Assembly: GCA_016866575.1 (NCBI GenBank)
Contig: VGMA01000055.1
Location: 1-10,368 of the forward strand
Reading direction: 5' to 3'
From: Chlamydiota bacterium
Lineage (GTDB): Bacteria; Chlamydiota; Chlamydiia; Chlamydiales; VGMA01
Length of the DNA stretch: 10,368 nucleotides
Notes under the pieces: generated by a model
What the model was told of the DNA's origin: nothing
Seen by the model: only the letters and a program-made list of their open reading frames with translations
Database searches by the model: none
Program-made: the position numbers and the translations under genes
Shown: positions 1-6,306 of the stretch, piece after piece
Numbering within the stretch: position 1 is the stretch's first letter
Layout of the letters: every line of letters begins with the position of its first letter

Positions 1-250
1 CTTCAGGTATTACAGGAAATAGCGCGATGGCTAAAACCCCTTGTTTGACAACTGCTTCAATCTCTTTGATGATCAAATCTTTTGAAAAGCGGTAAATTCC
101 CGGCATGCTGGGTATGGCTTCTTTTCGATTGGATCCTGAAAGGACAAAAAATGGGATCACAAAATCGCTTGAGTGCAGCCTTGTTTCTTGCACCAAATCA
201 CGGATGGCGGGGGATAGGCGGTTTCTTCTAGGGCGCTTAAGTAAGTCCAT
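1..250 (-). CDS. hemB: Delta-aminolevulinic acid dehydratase (porphobilinogen synthase), N-terminal part only
   Basis: HemB condenses two 5-aminolevulinate molecules into porphobilinogen, an early cytoplasmic step of haem synthesis. Reading the minus strand from the ATG at 250-248 gives 83 complete codons with no stop before the window edge. The start, MDLLKRPRRNRLSPAIRD, followed by LVQETRL, then FVIPFFVLSG, then the hallmark IPSMPGIYRFS and finally ALFPVIPE, matches the conserved HemB N-terminus in order. The catalytic lysines and metal-binding region of HemB lie further downstream, outside the window, so activity cannot be judged. ATG 250 is the only reasonable start: no in-frame ATG lies between it and the divergent thyX gene. 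The Shine-Dalgarno match is weak (GGAT about 10 nt upstream). The gene is transcribed away from thyX. Confidence 0.93.
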   Translation of the reverse strand, partial: MDLLKRPRRNRLSPAIRDLVQETRLHSSDFVIPFFVLSGSNRKEAIPSMPGIYRFSKDLIIKEIEAVVKQGVLAIALFPVIPE

Positions 251-280
251 GGTCAGCTGTATCCAAAAAAGATTGAGTTG

Positions 281-288
281 ATTATACT
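281..288. promoter_or_regulatory. Interlocked divergent -10-like hexamers between hemB and thyX
   Basis: The 44-bp divergent spacer (251-294) contains a perfect TATAAT on the minus strand (281-286) and a TATACT on the plus strand (283-288), overlapping by four bases. The minus hexamer would start hemB RNA near 274, leaving a leader of about 24 nt. The plus hexamer would start thyX RNA at or next to its ATG at 295. I see no good -35 element at 16-18 bp on either strand: the best minus candidate is TTCTGT at 309-304, and on the plus strand TATCCA at 260-265. These are pattern matches only; AT-rich DNA gives many such hexamers. Confidence 0.4.
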
Positions 289-294
289 GCCGAT

Positions 295-1833
295 ATGGAA
301 TTTACAGAAGAAGAAACAAAAATTCTTGAACAATATGTTTCAAGTATCGATTCAAATATCTTTGTGCTACGCAACTTACCTGAAGTGATGAAAGGAGCTC
401 TTTTTTCAAGATACTCTCGGTCCACTTTAGGATTGCGCGAACTTTTTTTAAAAGAGTTTGCTTTAGATTCAACTGAAAAAGCGCAGAGTTTTTACGACAG
501 AATTTTAGATGGCTATGGAGATGATTCAATAGCAGAGCTTGGCGGCGCCCACTTAGCTATAGAAAAAGTTTCTATGATCGGCACAAAAATACTCGAAGAT
601 TGCCGCATAGGGGGATCTCCTCTTGAAAAATCGACAAGGTATGTCTACTTTGATCAAAAAGAAGATGGCCATTACCAGTTCTATCAAGAGCCAACGCTGA
701 TGAATTCTCAGTATCGAGATCTCTACATGAACACTTGCAACCGATTATTTGAGATCTACAGTGAGCTTGCAAGTAAGCTTACTCCTATCATGCAAGAAAA
801 ATTCCCAAAACAGCCCGATAGCTCGCAAAATGCCTATAATGCTGCTTTAAGAGCTCGAGTTCTAGATTGTGTTAGGGGTTTACTTCCTGCTGCAACACTA
901 ACCAATATGGGCATGTTCGGCAACGGACGCTTTTTTGAAACGATGCTGCAAAAACTCAATTCTGAGCCTTTGGCAGAAATGAAAGAAATTTCAAAAACTG
1001 CTTACAAAGAACTTGCCAAAGAGATCCCTTCTTTTATTAGACGATCAGAAGAAGGGCACCGCCATCAAATAGCTTTTCATAACTACCAAGAAAGCACCAG
1101 AAAAAATTTGCAACAGATCGCAGACAAGATGGAGATTAAGAGATTAGATCAGGATCTGCCAAGAGTTTCTCTTGTGGATTTTGATAAAGATGCTCTTAAA
1201 AAAGTTGCAAGCGCTTTGATCTACTCGTACACAGATCACTCCATGCAAGAGATCATGGAGTCTTTGAGTCAAGAAGAGATGGCTAAAATTGTAGAGATTG
1301 CTTGTGAAAATAGAAAAAACCGCAGACACAAGTCTCCAAGAGCTCTAGAAAATGCTTATTTTACTTTTGAAATTGTTGCAGATTTTGGTGTCTATAGGGA
1401 CTTGCAAAGACATCGAATGCTTACGCAAGAGCGCCAAAAACTTTCTTGCTCTTTAGGTTATTACATACCTCAAGAAATCGTAGGTACCTCGATGGAATCT
1501 CTTTATAGAGAAGCTATGGAAATAGCTCGTGATGCGCATGAAAAAATCAAAATAGATTTTCCAGACGAAGCGCAATACGTCGTTCCTATGGCCTACAATA
1601 TCCGCTGGTACTACACGATTAACTTGCGTGCTTTGCAGTGGCTTTGCGAGCTAAGATCATCGCCGCAAGGGCATGAAGGGTATCGATATGTAGCTCAAGA
1701 AATGGCCCATTTGGTCTCTAAAAGTGTACCGCAATTTTCTTCATGTTTTGCGTTTGTGGACTATGAAGGGCACTACGCTCTAGGACGCTTAGAACAAGAA
1801 GAACGAAAAGAAAGACAAAGAGCTTTATTATGA
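295..1833 (+). CDS. thyX: Flavin-dependent thymidylate synthase, double-domain chlamydial type
   Basis: ThyX makes dTMP from dUMP using methylenetetrahydrofolate, NAD(P)H and FAD. The protein has 512 residues, about twice the length of canonical ThyX, and reads as two ThyX-like halves; the chlamydial enzyme is known to be of this long type. The second half has AYFTFEIVADFG (355-366), the RHR of the ThyX signature (R372-H373-R374), and NLRALQWLCELR (443-454), whose last Arg fits the catalytic arginine. The first half lacks RHR but keeps the other part of the signature, CRIGGSPLEKSTRY (103-116), plus LLPAATLTN and GNGRFF (196-214). The start is fixed by an in-frame stop at 274-276 with no other start codon before ATG 295. 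No Shine-Dalgarno is visible. The stop overlaps the tyrP start by 4 nt. A non-catalytic homolog is possible but unlikely. Confidence 0.88.
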   Translation: MEFTEEETKILEQYVSSIDSNIFVLRNLPEVMKGALFSRYSRSTLGLRELFLKEFALDSTEKAQSFYDRILDGYGDDSIAELGGAHLAIEKVSMIGTKILEDCRIGGSPLEKSTRYVYFDQKEDGHYQFYQEPTLMNSQYRDLYMNTCNRLFEIYSELASKLTPIMQEKFPKQPDSSQNAYNAALRARVLDCVRGLLPAATLTNMGMFGNGRFFETMLQKLNSEPLAEMKEISKTAYKELAKEIPSFIRRSEEGHRHQIAFHNYQESTRKNLQQIADKMEIKRLDQDLPRVSLVDFDKDALKKVASALIYSYTDHSMQEIMESLSQEEMAKIVEIACENRKNRRHKSPRALENAYFTFEIVADFGVYRDLQRHRMLTQERQKLSCSLGYYIPQEIVGTSMESLYREAMEIARDAHEKIKIDFPDEAQYVVPMAYNIRWYYTINLRALQWLCELRSSPQGHEGYRYVAQEMAHLVSKSVPQFSSCFAFVDYEGHYALGRLEQEERKERQRALL

Positions 1834-3071
1834 CAAATGTAGCCGCTAAAAAAGCAGGTAGTGTTTTAGGGGGAATGCTTTTAATTGCAGGAAGCTGCAT
1901 AGGTGCAGGAATGCTTGGCCTCCCTATTGCCACAGGACCTATGGGTTTTTTTCCTTCATTAGTTATGTTCATGGTAGCTTGTCTATTTATGACATCGACG
2001 GCATTGCTTTTAGTGGAGATCAATTCATGGTATAAAAGACCTGTCAATTTCATCACGATGGTGAGTGATCTTCTTGGACCTTACGGCAGGCTTTTTTGTT
2101 GGATTTTGTATCTGTTTTTGTTTTACGCCCTTCTTGTCGCATATATCGCAGGAAGCGGAAGCCATTTTACTAACATTTGCGAGCAATATTTTTCATTTTC
2201 TATCCCTTCATGGGTTGGATCGACGTTGTTTGTTGGCTTGTTCGGAGCTCTTGTCTACCTCGGAACGCTAGCTGTGGATATGTGCAATCGCTTTTTGATG
2301 CTTGCCAAGATCGTGGTTTATTTAGGTCTTTTACTAGTTGGCGTAATTTACATTCAGCCGAAGATGCTTGAATATGTAGATGTCAAATATATGCCTTTTT
2401 CTCTTCCGATTCTGATCATCTCTTTTGGCTTTCACAACATGATTCCTACGCTATCAGACTATCTAGGAGGAGATGTCAAAAGGGTTAAAAAAGCGATCAT
2501 TACAGGGGCTGTTTTTGCTCTTTTGATCTATCTATTTTGGCAGGTGATTGTTTTGGGATCTATCCCGATTCAAGGAGAAAACGGGGTAATTTCAAGCTAT
2601 CTCAAAGGGCAAGATGCAGCAGTTGCGTTAAATGAACTCCTTGGATCGTATTGGATTAGTACATTTTCGACATTCCTTGCGTTTTTTGCGATATTGACCT
2701 CTTTTATTGCTCAGGCCCTTAGCCTTGTCCACTTTTTAGCAGACGGTATGGAAGTGGCTAGAAAAGGAAAAAGAGAGCCGATAGCAATTTGCGTACTAGC
2801 GCTGCTTCCCCCGCTCCTTTTTGCAGCGATTTATCCTCAAATATTTTATAAAGCGCTCAATTTCGCAGGTGGTGTTTGCGCTGTGATCTTATTTGGCATG
2901 TTTCCAGCTCTGATGGTTTGGCTTGGGCGAAAAAATCAAGATGCTGTCTACCGCGTAAGAGGTGGCAAGGCTCTTTTGGTTTTCATTTTCTGTTTTGCAA
3001 CCTTCATTTTTATCAATCAGGTGGCCGAAACTTTGGGCCATCCACTCTTCGCTATACCGGGTTTATCATGA
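1830..3071 (+). CDS. tyrP: Aromatic amino acid permease, TyrP type, first tandem copy
   Basis: This inner-membrane secondary transporter belongs to the hydroxy/aromatic amino acid permease (HAAAP, Trp_Tyr_perm) family; import of tyrosine or tryptophan is the family role. The 413 residues are nearly all hydrophobic segments, consistent with the roughly 11 membrane helices of the family. The N-terminal family motif is clear: LLIAGSCIGAGMLGLPIATG (17-36). Other landmarks are YLGTLAVDMCNRFLM (143-157), FGFHNMIPTL (199-208) and ILTSFIAQALSL (288-299). The start overlaps the thyX stop as ATGA, and a modest AAAGAG lies at 1817-1822, 7 nt before it, so coupled translation is likely. The protein is about 23 residues longer than the second copy, with an extra N-terminal stretch and a longer C-terminal tail. 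Tyrosine versus tryptophan preference cannot be read from the sequence. Confidence 0.9.
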   Translation: MTNVAAKKAGSVLGGMLLIAGSCIGAGMLGLPIATGPMGFFPSLVMFMVACLFMTSTALLLVEINSWYKRPVNFITMVSDLLGPYGRLFCWILYLFLFYALLVAYIAGSGSHFTNICEQYFSFSIPSWVGSTLFVGLFGALVYLGTLAVDMCNRFLMLAKIVVYLGLLLVGVIYIQPKMLEYVDVKYMPFSLPILIISFGFHNMIPTLSDYLGGDVKRVKKAIITGAVFALLIYLFWQVIVLGSIPIQGENGVISSYLKGQDAAVALNELLGSYWISTFSTFLAFFAILTSFIAQALSLVHFLADGMEVARKGKREPIAICVLALLPPLLFAAIYPQIFYKALNFAGGVCAVILFGMFPALMVWLGRKNQDAVYRVRGGKALLVFIFCFATFIFINQVAETLGHPLFAIPGLS

Positions 3072-4240
3072 AAACTAATCATATTGTTGGTGGTGTGCTG
3101 CTTGTAGCTGGTACCACCATTGGCGCAGGTATGCTTGCTTTGCCTGTTGTAACTGCATTTATGGGTCTTATTCCCTCTTTGTGCCTGTTTGTTTTTTGCT
3201 GGATTTTCATGCTTTTGTCTGCTCTTTTTTTAGTAGATGTGAATTGCCATACACCTAAAGAGAGCAATCTGATCACTATGGCAGAAAAGACCATTGGACC
3301 ATTTGGAAAGATTGTTAGCTGGGTATTTTACCTTCTTTTGCTCTATGCATTAATTGCTGCATACATAGCTGCAAGCAGCCCTCTTTTCATCTCAGCTTTT
3401 AGCTATTTCACAAATGGCAAAACATTAGCTCCATGGATGGCAAATTTTTGCTTGCCTGTTTTGTTTGGATCGTTCATCTATTTAGGGACCTTTGGCGTTG
3501 ATATCATCAATCGTTTTTTGATGGCAGCGCTTGTAACAGCGTATGTGCTTTTAGTGATCTTTTTGCCATCGCATTTAGATTCTTCACTTTTGCAAAGAGT
3601 CGATTTTTCGACATTTATGACGGCAATGCCGGCAGTTTTGACTGCTTTTGGCTACCACATCATCATTCCAACACTTGCAACGTATCTCAATCACAGCAAA
3701 AAGCATCTTGTGCTGACAGTAGTCTTGGGGAGTTTGATTGCGCTAGTGATCAATATCGTATGGCAAATTCTTGTTTTAGGAGTGGTTCCTCTTTACGGAG
3801 AATATAGTTTGAATGCATCGTGGACACAAGGAGAGTCTGCTGTTTTTCCACTTTCAATGATCGTAAAAAATCCGATGATCGGGATTGGAGCATATTTCTT
3901 TTCTTTTTTTGCGATCATCACTTCTTTCTTGGGAGTCGCTCTGAGCTTGTCAGATTTTCTCTGTGATGGCCTTAAAATCAAAAAAACATGGGAAGGTAGA
4001 CTGATTGCACTACTTTTGACATTTTTGCCTCCTATCGTCTTTGTTTTCACTTATCCAAGAGGTTTTATCGCAGCTTTAGAATATGCAGGAGCATTTGTTG
4101 CGATTTTACTTGTATTCATTCCTAGTGCGATGGCATGGAAGATCTATCGAAGCGTCTTGGCAAAAATGTTGCTTTTACTTGTGATGCTTTTTTCTTTTGT
4201 AGTTGTAGGAGTGAATGTATGGCTTCAATTTTCAAGCTAA
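3068..4240 (+). CDS. tyrP: Aromatic amino acid permease, TyrP type, second tandem copy
   Basis: This is a second HAAAP-family permease of 390 residues, a paralog of the gene just upstream. It shares the N-terminal GTTIGAGMLALP (15-26), YLGTFGVDIINRFLM (138-152), FGYHIIIPTL (194-203) and ITSFLGVALSL near residue 285. I place the start at ATG 3068. It overlaps the upstream stop as ATGA and puts the GAGML motif 18 residues in, as expected for the family. The same frame stays open upstream to 2876, but those 64 residues (Arg/Cys/Ser-rich, not membrane-like) lie wholly inside the upstream coding region and are not part of the protein. There is no good Shine-Dalgarno before 3068, so re-initiation after the first copy is the likely route. 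Tandem tyrP genes are known in Chlamydia. The copies differ at many positions, so the duplication is old and substrate preference may differ. Confidence 0.9.
   Translation: MKTNHIVGGVLLVAGTTIGAGMLALPVVTAFMGLIPSLCLFVFCWIFMLLSALFLVDVNCHTPKESNLITMAEKTIGPFGKIVSWVFYLLLLYALIAAYIAASSPLFISAFSYFTNGKTLAPWMANFCLPVLFGSFIYLGTFGVDIINRFLMAALVTAYVLLVIFLPSHLDSSLLQRVDFSTFMTAMPAVLTAFGYHIIIPTLATYLNHSKKHLVLTVVLGSLIALVINIVWQILVLGVVPLYGEYSLNASWTQGESAVFPLSMIVKNPMIGIGAYFFSFFAIITSFLGVALSLSDFLCDGLKIKKTWEGRLIALLLTFLPPIVFVFTYPRGFIAALEYAGAFVAILLVFIPSAMAWKIYRSVLAKMLLLLVMLFSFVVVGVNVWLQFSS
4207..4211 (+). promoter_or_regulatory. Ribosome binding site deciding the uvrB start
   Basis: AGGAG at 4207-4211 lies 7 nt before ATG 4219 and is the strongest Shine-Dalgarno match in the four-gene run. 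It sits inside the second tyrP coding region. It favours 4219 over the upstream in-frame ATG at 4135, which would add 28 residues unlike any UvrB N-terminus. Confidence 0.7.
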
Positions 4241-6222
4241 AAACAAGCTTTACGCCAAGAGGGGATCAACCAGAAGCTATTGACCGCTTAGTTAAAGGGT
4301 TGAATCGAGAAGAAAGAAGCCAAACTCTTTTAGGTATTACCGGATCTGGTAAAACTTTTACCATGGCTAATGTGATTGTGAATGTGCAAAAGCCGACTCT
4401 TATTTTAGCGCACAACAAAACTTTAGCAGCTCAGCTCTATCAAGAGTTCAAATCCTTTTTTCCAGAAAATGCAGTTGAATATTTTGTCTCTTATTACGAC
4501 TACTACCAGCCAGAAGCGTACATCGCAAGAACGGATACCTACATAGAAAAAGATTTAGCGATTAATGATCGAATTGATCGAATGCGCTTGAGTGCTACGA
4601 AATCTTTAATCGAAAGAAAAGATGTCATCATTGTGGCATCTGTTTCTTGCATCTACGGCTTGGGAGCTCCTGAAAACTTTGCTAGTATGCGTTTGTATCT
4701 TGAAAGGGGCGCAAGAGTTAGAAGAGATGATTTGCTTTTACGCTTAGTTGCGATGAATTACGAAAGAAGCGAATTTGATTTAGTGAGATCAAAGTTTCGA
4801 GTAAGGGGAGATATTTTGGAAATCGTACCCTCTTACGAAGAAGATCGAGCCCTCAGAATAGAATTTTTTGGCGATGAGATTGAAAGAATTAGTGTGATCG
4901 ATCCACTCACAGCAAGAGTTTTTGATCGTTTAGAAAATGTGATGCTCTATCCTGGATCGCACTATGTAATTCCTGAGATGGTGCGAGAAAGAGCGATAGA
5001 AAGTATACGAGATGAATTAGCAGAAAGACTCGAGTATTATAAAAAAGAGGGAAAGCTTGTCGAAGAGCACCGCTTAAGTCAAAGAACGAGATATGATCTT
5101 GAAATGATCAAAGAAATCGGTTTTTGTAAAGGGATCGAAAATTACTCTCGCCATTTTAGCAACAGAGCGCCCGGAGCTGCTCCTTCTTGTCTTCTAGATT
5201 ATTTTCCTGAAGATTTTTTGATTTTTATTGATGAATCGCATCAAACAGTGCCGCAAATAAGAGCGATGTTCAATGGAGATCGCTCTCGTAAACAAGCCCT
5301 TGTAGAATTTGGCTTTCGCCTTCCTTCTGCTTATGACAATAGACCATTAAAATTTGAAGAGTTTTACGAAAAAATCCATCAAGTGATTTACGTATCTGCA
5401 ACACCTGCCAATTTTGAGCTAGAGGAATCAAAAGGGGAAATAGTTCGACAAATCATTCGGCCTACAGGTCTTTTAGATCCTGAAATTGAGGTAAGAAAAG
5501 CAGAATACCAAGTCGATGATTGCATAGCAGAGATCCAAAAAGAATGTAGTAAAGGGCATCGCGTGCTTGTTACTACGCTGACAAAAAAACTTTCTGAGGA
5601 TCTAACAAAATATCTTCAAGGTGTAGGAGTCAAAGCAAAGTATCTTCACTCTGATATCGATACCTTGGAAAGAATGCAAATTATTCGCGATTTACGACTT
5701 GGTTTGTTTGATGTTCTTGTGGGCATTAACTTGCTAAGAGAAGGTCTTGATATCCCTGAAGTTTCTTTAGTTGCAATTTTAGATGCAGATAAAGAGGGTT
5801 TTTTGCGCAGCGAAACAGCTTTAGTGCAAACATGCGGAAGAGCTGCAAGAAATGAGCATGGAAGAGTGATTTTGTATGCAGATAAAATGACAGATTCTAT
5901 CAATAAAACGATCAAAATTACTGAAGAAAGAAGAGCTATTCAAAAAGCGTACAATGAAACGCACAATATCATCCCTAAAACGGTGCATCGAGATAAAGTA
6001 GAAACACTCAGCGAAACATTTTTTGGTAAAGAAGAAGAGCCGAAAACTAAGAAAAAAGAAAAGAGTTCTTTAACGGCAAAAGAGGTCAAAGAAAAAATAG
6101 ATCAGTTAGAAAAGCTCATGAAAAAAGCAGCTAAAGAGCACCGCTTTGAGGATGCAGCCGAGCTTCGCGATCGTCTTCGCGAGTACCAAAAATTAGAGCT
6201 AGTTGAAGATAGCCCGATATAA
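4219..6222 (+). CDS. uvrB: UvrABC excinuclease subunit B (nucleotide excision repair helicase-like protein)
   Basis: UvrB receives damaged DNA from UvrA, verifies the lesion by strand insertion with ATP hydrolysis, and recruits UvrC for incision. The product from ATG 4219 has 667 residues, the usual length. Motifs in order: Walker A GITGSGKT with K45; the beta-hairpin SYYDYYQPEAYI with Y92, Y93, Y95 and Y96, the same numbering as E. coli UvrB; DESH at 338-341; SATP at 393-396; TLTKK at 453-457; NLLREGLDIPE at 504-514; and motif VI QTCGRAARN at 537-545. The C-terminal UVR domain that binds UvrC is at about 623-658 and follows a Lys/Glu-rich linker. Every catalytic landmark is intact. The start overlaps the second tyrP gene by 22 nt and has a good AGGAG site. 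Placement behind permeases is not functionally obvious; uvrB probably rides on the thyX-tyrP transcript. Confidence 0.97.
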   Translation: MASIFKLKTSFTPRGDQPEAIDRLVKGLNREERSQTLLGITGSGKTFTMANVIVNVQKPTLILAHNKTLAAQLYQEFKSFFPENAVEYFVSYYDYYQPEAYIARTDTYIEKDLAINDRIDRMRLSATKSLIERKDVIIVASVSCIYGLGAPENFASMRLYLERGARVRRDDLLLRLVAMNYERSEFDLVRSKFRVRGDILEIVPSYEEDRALRIEFFGDEIERISVIDPLTARVFDRLENVMLYPGSHYVIPEMVRERAIESIRDELAERLEYYKKEGKLVEEHRLSQRTRYDLEMIKEIGFCKGIENYSRHFSNRAPGAAPSCLLDYFPEDFLIFIDESHQTVPQIRAMFNGDRSRKQALVEFGFRLPSAYDNRPLKFEEFYEKIHQVIYVSATPANFELEESKGEIVRQIIRPTGLLDPEIEVRKAEYQVDDCIAEIQKECSKGHRVLVTTLTKKLSEDLTKYLQGVGVKAKYLHSDIDTLERMQIIRDLRLGLFDVLVGINLLREGLDIPEVSLVAILDADKEGFLRSETALVQTCGRAARNEHGRVILYADKMTDSINKTIKITEERRAIQKAYNETHNIIPKTVHRDKVETLSETFFGKEEEPKTKKKEKSSLTAKEVKEKIDQLEKLMKKAAKEHRFEDAAELRDRLREYQKLELVEDSPI

Positions 6223-6223
6223 T
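6218..6223 (+). promoter_or_regulatory. Possible -10 hexamer for the GH1 gene
   Basis: A perfect TATAAT spans the uvrB stop codon (6220-6222). The best -35 candidate, TTAGAG at 6193-6198, is poor and spaced 19 bp away. If used, RNA would begin near 6230, and the GH1 leader would contain both arms of the stem described for 6240-6303. This is a pattern match only. Confidence 0.25.
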
Positions 6224-6239
6224 TTTTCATTAAGATTTC

Positions 6240-6303
6240 ATACCTCTTGATTTTAAAGTTTCTGTATAGAAATACTTTGGTTTTTGAGTAAAAAAAGAGG
6301 TAT
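6240..6303 (+). promoter_or_regulatory. Inverted repeat that could mask the GH1 ribosome binding site
   Basis: ATACCTCTT (6240-6248) and AAGAGGTAT (6295-6303) are perfect 9-bp inverted copies separated by 46 nt, which include the hairpin at 6255-6278. The right arm contains AAGAGG (6295-6300), the Shine-Dalgarno for ATG 6307. In RNA the left arm would base-pair with the whole ribosome binding site. The complementarity is seen directly; a regulatory role is inference. Confidence 0.4.
6255..6285 (+). terminator. Weak AT-rich hairpin followed by T-run after uvrB
   Basis: AAAGTTTCT (6255-6263) can pair with AGAAA (6268-6272) and CTTT (6275-6278), leaving a 2-nt TA bulge and a GTAT loop. GG and five T residues (6281-6285) follow. 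This fits the outline of an intrinsic terminator for the thyX-uvrB operon, but the stem has only two G-C pairs, so termination would be weak at best. It may instead be the inner part of a structured leader. Confidence 0.3.
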
Positions 6304-6306
6304 ACT

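Noticed and set aside
2876..3067. In-frame upstream extension of the second tyrP gene
   Set aside because: It lies entirely within the first tyrP coding region, is Arg/Cys/Ser-rich rather than membrane-like, and would put 64 residues before the conserved GAGML motif. ATG 3068 with its ATGA overlap fits the family.
4135..4218. In-frame upstream extension of uvrB
   Set aside because: The extra 28 residues do not resemble UvrB. Starting at 4219 gives K45 and Y92/Y93/Y95/Y96, matching E. coli numbering, and has a good AGGAG site.
6301..6306. TATACT directly before the GH1 ATG as a -10 element
   Set aside because: RNA starting from it would begin inside the coding sequence, past the ATG and ribosome binding site. 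It is better explained as spacer between AAGAGG and the start codon.
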